Positions 1-4,601 of a DNA stretch of 5,680 nt are shown piece after piece. The position numbers and the translations under genes were made by a program. Within the stretch, counting starts at the first letter, position 1, and every line of letters starts with the position of its first letter. Source of the DNA: Anaerolineae bacterium (GTDB lineage: Bacteria; Chloroflexota; Anaerolineae; B4-G1; SLSP01). The DNA lies in the NCBI GenBank assembly GCA_018055515.1, contig JAGPHL010000169.1:1-5680 (forward strand), written 5' to 3'. The notes under the pieces are model-generated. The model was not told where the DNA came from and ran no database searches. It saw only the letters and a list, made by a program, of their open reading frames with translations.

Positions 1-273
1 CAGCATCCCGTGCTTGGATCACGGCTGCAGGAATGCGCGGAGGCCGTCCTGGCCATTGAGGGCCGCTCCGCCGCGGAGATCTTCGGCTTCCCCGATGACC
101 TGAAATTGCGGTCGTCTATGACCCTGTTCGCCGCGCTTGCCGGCCCCAATTCTGTGTTCGCGCGCGTGCTGGAGCGGTTTTACGGCGGTCGCCCCGATGA
201 GCAAACCCTGCGAATAGTGGGCCTTCAGGATTTCACGGCGCTGCCGGGGGATCCCACCCCCACGCCGCATTGA
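1..273 (+). CDS. DUF1810 family protein, C-terminal part (5' truncated by window edge)
   Basis: The reading frame is open from base 1 to a TGA at 271-273, giving about 90 residues with no start visible, so the N-terminal part lies outside the window. The piece begins QHPVLGSRLQEC and continues with VLAIEGRSAAEIFGFPDD, then LKLRSSMTLFAALA and a C-terminal FYGGRPDEQTL. These blocks (HPVLG.RL.EC, EGRSA.EIFG, D.KL.SSMTLF) are what I recognise as the C-terminal half of DUF1810 proteins, a small soluble family of roughly 140-150 residues, sometimes misannotated as calpastatin. No biochemical role is established that I can name. The protein looks cytosolic, with no membrane segment or signal in the visible part. 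The next gene has its own promoter, so the two need not be co-transcribed. Family assignment is fairly sure; function is unknown. Confidence 0.85.
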   Translation, partial: QHPVLGSRLQECAEAVLAIEGRSAAEIFGFPDDLKLRSSMTLFAALAGPNSVFARVLERFYGGRPDEQTLRIVGLQDFTALPGDPTPTPH

Positions 274-287
274 TTCGCACATGAGAT

Positions 288-313
288 TCAAAATCTGTAG
301 CCTGTGATTTTGA
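288..313. repeat. 8-bp inverted repeat after the DUF1810 gene
   Basis: TCAAAATC (288-295) and GATTTTGA (306-313) are perfect reverse complements around a 10-base loop. A second, overlapping short hairpin AGATT-CAA-AATCT lies at 285-... within the left arm. The structure is AT-rich and has no following T tract, so it would be a poor intrinsic terminator. It could help end the DUF1810 transcript or be a protein-binding site. The pairing is seen directly; any function is a guess. Confidence 0.3.
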
Positions 314-334
314 TGAAGCGCTGGCCGCCTCCTC

Positions 335-362
335 TTGACAGATAGAACATCTGTTTTATACT
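335..362 (+). promoter_or_regulatory. sigma70-type promoter of the radical SAM gene
   Basis: A perfect -35 box TTGACA (335-340) is separated by 16 bases from TATACT (357-362), which matches TATAAT in five of six positions. The expected transcription start is about 368-370. That is immediately at or inside the Shine-Dalgarno sequence GGAGG (369-373) of the gene starting at 380, so the leader would be very short. The boxes are seen directly; the start point is inferred from normal spacing. Confidence 0.75.
344..357. promoter_or_regulatory. candidate LexA (SOS) operator inside the radical SAM promoter
   Basis: AGAACATCTGTTTT fills the spacer between the -35 and -10 boxes. Its core GAAC-ATCT-GTTT follows the GAAC-N4-GTTC layout of LexA/DinR sites known in Bacillus, Actinobacteria and relatives. 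It differs from GAACATATGTTC at only two positions. An operator here would block RNA polymerase directly, and the downstream product belongs to a putative DNA-repair family. A second reading of the same bases is the inverted repeat ACAGAT (338-343) / ATCTGT (349-354). LexA binding is inference from the motif and its position. Confidence 0.45.
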
Positions 363-379
363 GAAGATGGAGGACAACG

Positions 380-1525
380 ATGGGCCCCCTCGAAAAGCTG
401 CACCTGTTGACGCAAGCCGCCGCTTACGAACCCGCCGAGGACGTGAGCCTCACGGGGACGCCGCTGCCCGACGCCCCCACGCCCGAAGAGCTGACCGGCT
501 GCATCCACTACGCCGCTACCTCCAAGGGACGCATTCCCCTCCTCAAAACGCTGGTCTCCTCCGCCTGCGAGCGCGATTGCGCCTATTGTCCCTTCCGCGC
601 CGGCAGGGACTTCCGCCGCGCCACCTTCACCCCCGACGACCTCGCGGCGCTGTTCCTGCAGCTCTACCGCGCGGACCTCGTCCAGGGGATTTTCCTCAGC
701 TCCGGGCTGGTCGGCGGCGGGCCGCGCACGCAGGATCGCCTCCTCGAAACCGCCCTCCTGCTCCGCAAACGCTACGGCTTTCGGGGCTACCTTCACCTCA
801 AAATCATGCCCGGCGCGGAACGCGATCAGATCGCCGCGGCCATGACGCTCGCCGACCGCGTCTCCCTCAACCTGGAGGGGCCGAACGCCCGTCGGCTGAG
901 CTTCCTCGCGCCGCACAAGAACTTCGGCGAGGACCTCGTGCAGCGCCTTCAGTGGATTCACGAGCTGCGCGAGGCCCAGGGCGGACGCGGGCCGAGCACG
1001 ACGACCCAGTTTGTCGTGGGCGCGGCAGGCGAAAGCGACGCCGAATTGCTCCTCACCACCGAATACCTCTATCGCCATCAACGCCTGGCGCGCGCCTATT
1101 TCAGCAGCTTCCACCCGGTGAGCGATACCCCGCTGGAAACGCTGCCGCCCTCCCCGCCCCGGCGCGAGCTGCGGCTCTACCAGGCGTCGTTTCTCCTGCG
1201 CGATTATGGCTTCAACGCCGAAGAACTGCCCTTCGACGCCCACGGAAACCTGCCCCTTGCGGAAGACCCCAAGGTCGCCTGGGCGGAGCAACACCTCAGC
1301 GATAGCCCCGTGGAACTGAACCGCGCTTCCCGCGAGCAGCTGCTCCGCATTCCCGGCCTGGGCCCCAAGAGCGTCGAGCAGATCCTCGAGGCGCGGCGCA
1401 AGGGGACGCTACGCGATCTGAGCCAGCTGCGCCAGCTGGGGCTGCCCGTGCAGCGCGTCGCACCCTACATCCTCCTCGACGGACATCCCCCCGCGCGCCA
1501 GCTGCAGCTGTGGGCCATGGGATAG
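380..1525 (+). CDS. radical SAM / helix-hairpin-helix protein, putative DNA modification/repair
   Basis: This 381-residue protein looks like COG4277, the radical SAM proteins with a DNA-binding helix-hairpin-helix motif (the 'putative DNA modification/repair radical SAM' family). The 4Fe-4S site that binds S-adenosylmethionine is the CX3CX2C motif CERDCAYC (Cys63, Cys67, Cys70). It is followed by FRAGRDFRRATFTPDDLA and the family blocks GIFLSSGL (103-110), GYLHLKIMPGA (136-146), ADRVSLNLE (158-166) and LAPHKNF (176-182). The C-terminal HhH motif is near 318-345 (IPGLGPKSVEQILEARR), preceded by the ELNRA lead-in typical of such domains. The ATG at 380 is chosen because GGAGG at 369-373 lies six bases upstream. 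Known relatives are often encoded beside a uracil-DNA-glycosylase-like partner (DUF4130), but none is present here. The N-terminus has AAAYEPAED where I remember KYD plus a cysteine in classical members, so this may be a divergent branch. The reaction is not established. Family call is strong; the repair role is inference. Confidence 0.88.
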   Translation: MGPLEKLHLLTQAAAYEPAEDVSLTGTPLPDAPTPEELTGCIHYAATSKGRIPLLKTLVSSACERDCAYCPFRAGRDFRRATFTPDDLAALFLQLYRADLVQGIFLSSGLVGGGPRTQDRLLETALLLRKRYGFRGYLHLKIMPGAERDQIAAAMTLADRVSLNLEGPNARRLSFLAPHKNFGEDLVQRLQWIHELREAQGGRGPSTTTQFVVGAAGESDAELLLTTEYLYRHQRLARAYFSSFHPVSDTPLETLPPSPPRRELRLYQASFLLRDYGFNAEELPFDAHGNLPLAEDPKVAWAEQHLSDSPVELNRASREQLLRIPGLGPKSVEQILEARRKGTLRDLSQLRQLGLPVQRVAPYILLDGHPPARQLQLWAMG

Positions 1526-1569
1526 AAGCTCCCCCAATGCCGAGCTGAGTCGCCGGCCCCGGAGCGAGC
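1526..1569. other. short convergent intergenic region
   Basis: These 44 bases separate the stop codons of two converging genes. I see only short GC-rich repeats (for example GAGCT and AGCTC near both ends) and no stem followed by a T tract on either strand. Termination of both transcripts is therefore unexplained from the sequence; Rho-dependent ending or read-through into the opposing gene is possible. Confidence 0.4.
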
Positions 1570-2610
1570 TCAACGCAACGCGCGCGCCAGGCCCTCGGTG
1601 AAGGGCGGACGGATGACGCCCCGCTCGGTGATGATGGCGGTGATATAGCGCGCGGGCGTCACGTCGAAGGCGGGATTCGCCACGGACGCGCCTTCCGGCG
1701 CGATGCGGCAACCGCCGATGCAGGTCACCTCCTCCGCCGGACGCTCCTCGATGACGATGTCATCCCCGGTCGGTGTGGAGAGATCCACCGTGCTGGTAGG
1801 CCCCACCACGTAGAAGGGAATCCCATGCGCGTGCGCCGCCAGCGCCAGGTGATAGGTGCCGATCTTGTTCGCCGTGTCCCCGTTGGCGGCGACGCGATCA
1901 CAGCCCACCACACACAGGTCCACGCCGCGCGTGCGCATGATGTGCGCCGCCGCCCCATCCACGATCAACGTGTAGGGGACGCCGGCCTGCTGCAGCTCCC
2001 AGGTGGTGAGCCGCGCCCCCTGCAGCCGGGGACGGGTCTCATCCACGTAAACATGGACGCGCTTGCCCGCCTCATGCGCCGCGATGATCACCCGCAGCGC
2101 CGTCCCGTATTCGCCCGTCGCCAGCGGCCCGGTGTTGCAGTGATGGAGGACACGGGCGTCATCGGGCACCAGGGGCAGCGCGTGACGTCCGATGGCCAGA
2201 TTCGCCTGGCGCTCCTGCTCGTAGATGGCGTGCGCCTCATCCAACACGGCGGCGCGCACGGCGGACACCGTCTCCAAGGCGGGATCGGCGGCGCGGGCCA
2301 GCACGCGATCCACGGCGCCGAAAAGATTCACCGCCGTCGGACGCGCGGCGCGCAGCGTCGTCGCCGCCTCCTGCAACACCGCACGCACGTCGGCCACACT
2401 CGCCGCATCGCCATAGCGCGCCGCCAGCGCCATCCCATACGCCGCCGTGATGCCGATCATCGGCGCCCCGCGCACCACCATCTCACGAATCGCAGCAGCG
2501 ACCTCGCGGTAATCGCGGTAATCCAGATAGCGGACGTTGTGAGGCAGCTCCCGTTGATCCAGCAGGCGCAACGTCCCCTCGACCCAGGCGATGGCATGAT
2601 AATCGTTCAT
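1570..2610 (-). CDS. mtnA: S-methyl-5-thioribose-1-phosphate isomerase (MtnA)
   Basis: This cytosolic enzyme of methionine salvage converts the aldose methylthioribose-1-phosphate into the ketose methylthioribulose-1-phosphate. The 346 residues are the usual family length. Family landmarks occur in order: VVRGAPMIGITAAYG (45-59), RPTAVNL (90-96), HHCNTGPLATGEYGTAL (156-172) with the expected catalytic Cys158, VDETRPRLQGARLT (189-202), and GCDRVAANGDTANKIGTY (236-253) with the expected catalytic Asp238 and the substrate-binding Asn-Lys pair. The C-terminal NPAFDVTPARYITAIITERG is also typical. These features favour MtnA over the related eIF2B-alpha/ribose-1,5-bisphosphate isomerase proteins. 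The ATG at 2610 has GGGAGG (2617-2622) six bases upstream. No other salvage gene (mtnP, mtnK, mtnB, mtnC, mtnD) is visible; the gene stands alone, in the same direction as but beyond the terminator of the dehydrogenase gene, and converges with the radical SAM gene across 44 bases. Confidence 0.95.
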   Translation of the reverse strand: MNDYHAIAWVEGTLRLLDQRELPHNVRYLDYRDYREVAAAIREMVVRGAPMIGITAAYGMALAARYGDAASVADVRAVLQEAATTLRAARPTAVNLFGAVDRVLARAADPALETVSAVRAAVLDEAHAIYEQERQANLAIGRHALPLVPDDARVLHHCNTGPLATGEYGTALRVIIAAHEAGKRVHVYVDETRPRLQGARLTTWELQQAGVPYTLIVDGAAAHIMRTRGVDLCVVGCDRVAANGDTANKIGTYHLALAAHAHGIPFYVVGPTSTVDLSTPTGDDIVIEERPAEEVTCIGGCRIAPEGASVANPAFDVTPARYITAIITERGVIRPPFTEGLARALR

Positions 2611-2639
2611 CTGAAGCCTCCCACAGGAATTGCAAAGCG

Positions 2640-2662
2640 ACGCGGGGTTCCTCGCCCCGTGT
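2640..2662 (-). other. short hairpin in the mtnA leader
   Basis: CGGGG (2643-2647) pairs with CCCCG (2655-2659) around a 7-base loop, with two further pairs beyond one mismatch. It would sit at the 5' end of an mtnA transcript started from the candidate promoter just upstream. It may stabilise the message or be chance in GC-rich DNA. It does not look like a SAM riboswitch, being far too short. Confidence 0.25.
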
Positions 2663-2664
2663 AA

Positions 2665-2692
2665 ATTCTACCATCGAGATCGTCGCCGGCAA
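2665..2692 (-). promoter_or_regulatory. candidate promoter of mtnA
   Basis: On the minus strand TTGCCG (2687-2692) is followed after 16 bases by TAGAAT (2665-2670), which matches TATAAT in five of six positions. The predicted start is near 2658, giving a leader of about 48 bases. The -35 box is weak and overlaps the T tract of the preceding gene's terminator. It is the only promoter-like pair I see in the gap, and a terminator just upstream makes a separate promoter necessary. Confidence 0.45.
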
Positions 2693-2730
2693 AACAAAAC
2701 GCCCTGCCCGGCGATCAACCGGGCAGGGCG
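2691..2730 (-). terminator. intrinsic terminator of the dehydrogenase gene
   Basis: A perfect 12-bp GC-rich stem (2700-2711 with 2719-2730) closes over a 7-base loop. Read on the minus strand it runs directly into TTTTGTTTT (2691-2699). It starts 19 bases beyond the stop codon of the dehydrogenase gene and separates it from mtnA. The T tract lies on the minus-strand side only, so it acts in that direction. Confidence 0.93.
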
Positions 2731-2749
2731 CGTCAGGCTGCCGCGACGT

Positions 2750-3760
2750 CTACGGCGTCACCGGATGAGGCACCGCCGGACGGACGGCGTGACCGGCGCG
2801 GCGCTCCTTCCAGAAAGGCGACTTACGCAGCAGCCAGGCCCGCACAAAGGGCCGCGCGGGCCTGATCAAATAGCGCTTGGGCCCCAGGAGCGTGACCACA
2901 TCGGCGACATAATCATCAAACGTGCGCTGCTGATACTGCAACAGACGCTGGCTTTCGGTGGAATCCACCCAGTCGGTGGGGAAATACTCCGTGCCAAAGG
3001 CCGCCGCCGGCAGCATCCCAATCCCCAACCCCTCCAGCACTTTGGCGACAATCTCGCCGTAGAGCAGCTGACACTTCGGCCCGCCGCCAATCAGCAAGAG
3101 CTTGCGCCAAATCTCCTCAGAAGTCACCGCATTCGCTACCGCGACGCCCACATCGCGGGTGTGGGTGAACTCCATGCGATTATCGAGCGGGATGTGGAAG
3201 AGGTACGGGTCGAGCGTCAAGGTGATGGGCAACGTCGCCGAAAAGCGCAGGATGGACCACTGAAGGTCGGACGCCTGCACCATCCACTCACAGGCGACCT
3301 TATGTTTGGAATAATGCTCCACGGGATTCACCGGATCGGCGACCGTGCGCGGCGGGGACAGATGCTGCGTCACCCCGAAGACGTGATACGACGAGGAGAA
3401 GATCAATTTAGGTCGTCGCGGTTGCGCGCGGCAGGCTTCGATGACGTGATGCGTGCCGCCGACGTTCACGTCCCAGGCCAGATTGGGCTCCGCTTCGCTC
3501 TCTACGCCGGTGGCCGAGAGCTTGGGGATGATAAAGGCCAGGTGCACGACCACATCCTGCCCTTTCACCGCCGCGTTGACATCCTCCGCGCGGCGCAAAT
3601 CGCCCCACACCACCTCGATCTTATCGCCAAAACGCGCCGCCTGCGCGCGATTTGCCGCCGTCGGCACATCGAAGCAGCGCACCGCATGTCCACGAGCCAG
3701 CAACGCCTCAAGGGCGCTCATCCCGATATTGCCAAAGGCGCCGGTCAGTAACACGTTCAT
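2750..3760 (-). CDS. NAD(P)-dependent epimerase/dehydratase-like extended SDR protein
   Basis: This 336-residue protein has the extended short-chain dehydrogenase/reductase layout. The N-terminal Rossmann fold carries TGAFGNIG (6-13), the TGxxGxxG cofactor loop, and Asp31 at the end of the second strand, which favours NAD over NADP. GDL (53-55), HLAFIIP (73-79) and the LIFSSSYHVFG strand (119-129) follow. The catalytic YxxxK is present as YSKHK (Tyr150, Lys154) with serines at 122-124. HTRDVGVAVANAV (200-212) is the usual downstream family block. The C-terminal about 60 residues are basic and proline-rich and match no domain I recognise. The substrate cannot be read from the sequence; nucleotide-sugar epimerase, sterol/lactone-type dehydrogenase and atypical reductase are all possible. 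AAGGAGG (3766-3772) five bases before the ATG gives a strong start. The gene follows tetR by 72 bases without a clear promoter of its own and is probably its co-transcribed, regulated partner. Confidence 0.88.
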   Translation of the reverse strand: MNVLLTGAFGNIGMSALEALLARGHAVRCFDVPTAANRAQAARFGDKIEVVWGDLRRAEDVNAAVKGQDVVVHLAFIIPKLSATGVESEAEPNLAWDVNVGGTHHVIEACRAQPRRPKLIFSSSYHVFGVTQHLSPPRTVADPVNPVEHYSKHKVACEWMVQASDLQWSILRFSATLPITLTLDPYLFHIPLDNRMEFTHTRDVGVAVANAVTSEEIWRKLLLIGGGPKCQLLYGEIVAKVLEGLGIGMLPAAAFGTEYFPTDWVDSTESQRLLQYQQRTFDDYVADVVTLLGPKRYLIRPARPFVRAWLLRKSPFWKERRAGHAVRPAVPHPVTP

Positions 3761-3770
3761 AACAGCCTCC

Positions 3771-3809
3771 TTCTTTTGATCATGGCTTTTGATTGTGGCT
3801 TTTGATTGT
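3771..3809. repeat. three tandem 13-bp repeats between tetR and the dehydrogenase
   Basis: GGCTTTTGATTGT occurs at 3784-3796 and again, exactly, at 3797-3809. A diverged third copy is TTCTTTTGATCAT at 3771-3783, adjoining the ribosome site. The shared core CTTTTGAT starts at 3773, 3786 and 3799. In the direction of transcription the core reads ATCAAAAG. The same core appears twice in the opposite orientation at 4447-4454 and 4455-4462 in the tetR leader. The 13-bp spacing does not equal a helical turn. Confidence 0.7.
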
Positions 3810-3832
3810 GGGTGGACGCGACGGACTCACTT

Positions 3833-4438
3833 TCAGGCGACCGCATCAGGCAGCAGCCCCGTCAGCAGCAGCTCCAGACTCGCCTGCGCCGCACTTCCCC
3901 AATCGGTCGCCTGCGGGTCGAGCGTGCTCTGCAGCAGCATTCCCACCGCCCACGAGACCAGCATCTGCGCGGCGAGCTGCGGATCTACCGGGCGCAAGGA
4001 GCCTTCCGCAATTCCCTTCTGGATCAGGCCCGCCAGCCAGGTCTGGTAGCGACGATAGGGTTGTATCGTCGCGGCCCAGATGACGGGATCCCGTTGCGCG
4101 GCGGTCATGAACTCCATGAACATCGGGAGGTTCCCGTCCGCCGTGTGCAGCACGGTTCGGAACGCCTCGATCATGCGGGTGAGCGCTGCCGGTGCATTGG
4201 GAGCGTCCGCCAGCAATCCTGCGATGTTCGCGTCGAGCTCGTCCAGCCAGCGCTGCAGCAACGCGAGGAAGAGCGCCTGCTTGGAGGAGAAGTGATAGTA
4301 GAAAGCGCCCTTGCTGATCCCGGCGGCGTGACAGATTTCCGCCACGCCGGTCCTCTCATAGCCGTTGCGGGCGAAACTCGCGGCTGCGGCGTCCAGAATG
4401 CGGCTGTAGGTTTCTTCACTGCGCTGTTGTGTCGCCAT
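3833..4438 (-). CDS. TetR/AcrR-family transcriptional repressor
   Basis: This 201-residue protein has the length and layout of a TetR-family dimeric repressor. The N-terminal DNA-binding domain begins with RSEETYSRILDAAAASFARNGYERTGV. The helix-turn-helix lies near residues 31-50 (VAEICHAAGISKGAFYYHF), and FSSKQALFLAL leads into the ligand-binding helices. The remainder is all-helical and divergent, as usual, and ligand identity cannot be predicted. ATG 4438 has only a weak GGG-type ribosome site about five bases upstream, in contrast to the strong sites of its neighbours, which suits low-level repressor synthesis. The promoter and an overlapping palindrome lie just upstream, so autorepression is likely. 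The dehydrogenase gene follows 72 bases downstream in the same direction and is the probable second target. The coding region sits between two inverted repeat arms. Confidence 0.93.
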   Translation of the reverse strand: MATQQRSEETYSRILDAAAASFARNGYERTGVAEICHAAGISKGAFYYHFSSKQALFLALLQRWLDELDANIAGLLADAPNAPAALTRMIEAFRTVLHTADGNLPMFMEFMTAAQRDPVIWAATIQPYRRYQTWLAGLIQKGIAEGSLRPVDPQLAAQMLVSWAVGMLLQSTLDPQATDWGSAAQASLELLLTGLLPDAVA

Positions 4439-4472
4439 AAGTGCCCATCAAAAGATCAAAAGAAGGAAAAAT

Positions 4473-4486
4473 ACCGACCGGTCAGT
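4473..4486. promoter_or_regulatory. palindromic operator, probably for the adjacent TetR regulator
   Basis: ACCGACCGGTCAGT contains the perfect 8-bp palindrome GACCGGTC (4476-4483). Its outer bases continue the symmetry except for one pair (CC versus CA on the two sides). ACCGACCGGTCGGT-like sites are a recurrent operator type next to TetR-family genes. The site covers the predicted transcription start of tetR at about 4483, a position where a repressor blocks initiation. The pairing is seen directly; the identity of the binding protein is inferred from adjacency. Confidence 0.7.
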
Positions 4487-4489
4487 CTA

Positions 4490-4517
4490 ATTCTAATACG
4501 GGAATGAAATATGTCAA
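4490..4517 (-). promoter_or_regulatory. sigma70-type promoter of tetR and the dehydrogenase
   Basis: On the minus strand a perfect TTGACA (4512-4517) is followed after 16 bases by TAGAAT (4490-4495), one base from consensus. The start of transcription is expected near 4483, inside the palindromic operator, leaving a leader of roughly 45 bases before tetR. This promoter most likely also serves the dehydrogenase gene, since no other convincing promoter is seen before it. Confidence 0.75.
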
Positions 4518-4551
4518 GGGGAAATGGTCGCCGACAGGCCAGCGCCTCACG

Positions 4552-4585
4552 CAAAGCGGGCCCGATCGCCTGGATCGGGCCCGCT
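4552..4585 (-). terminator. hairpin terminator after the Mrp/ApbC gene
   Basis: A perfect 13-bp stem (4555-4567 with 4573-4585) closes over a 5-base loop, starting 16 bases past the stop codon of the Mrp gene. On the minus strand it is followed by only TTTGCG, a short T tract. It resembles an intrinsic terminator with a weak tail, and it insulates the tetR promoter that begins about 35 bases further on. It could also act as a 3' stabilising stem. Confidence 0.7.
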
Positions 4586-4601
4586 CTCACTACCGTCGCG
4601 C

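Larger units (their letters stand above)
3768..4467. repeat. 14-bp inverted repeat enclosing the tetR coding region
   Basis: TCCTTCTTTTGATC at 3768-3781 is the exact reverse complement of GATCAAAAGAAGGA at 4454-4467. The two arms enclose tetR (3833-4438). The left arm overlaps the ribosome site of the dehydrogenase gene. The right arm lies in the tetR leader, between its start codon and its promoter/operator, which stay outside. Such a match is unlikely by chance over 700 bases, although the arms are simple and A/T-rich. No recombinase gene is in the window. Confidence 0.6.

Noticed and set aside
356..1294. Long 312-residue frame opposite the radical SAM gene, and another of 312 residues at 367-1305 in a different plus frame
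   Set aside because: Both overlap a gene with clear motifs, show low-complexity Arg/Gly/Ala-rich translations, and match no family. They are by-products of high GC content.
2611..2662. SAM riboswitch ahead of mtnA
   Set aside because: The possible leader is only about 48 bases and holds one short hairpin. That is too small for the known SAM-I class and shows no matching conserved core.
1825..3751. Long plus-strand frames opposite mtnA (1825-2664) and the dehydrogenase (2630-3751)
   Set aside because: The translations are rich in Arg, His and Gln with no domain, and the second runs through a perfect terminator stem. The minus-strand genes explain the region.
3757..3783. Eight-codon leader frame (MIKRRRLL) whose TGA overlaps the dehydrogenase ATG as ATGA
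   Set aside because: It has no ribosome site of its own, and its AGG AGG codons are simply the dehydrogenase ribosome site. Chance is the simplest reading, though translational coupling cannot be excluded.
3771..3809. CRISPR-like array
   Set aside because: The repeat units are 13 bp, directly abutting, with no spacers and no cas genes.
3768..4467. Insertion sequence or transposon ends around tetR
   Set aside because: There is no transposase and no flanking target duplication that I can see, and the left arm is part of the next gene's ribosome site.
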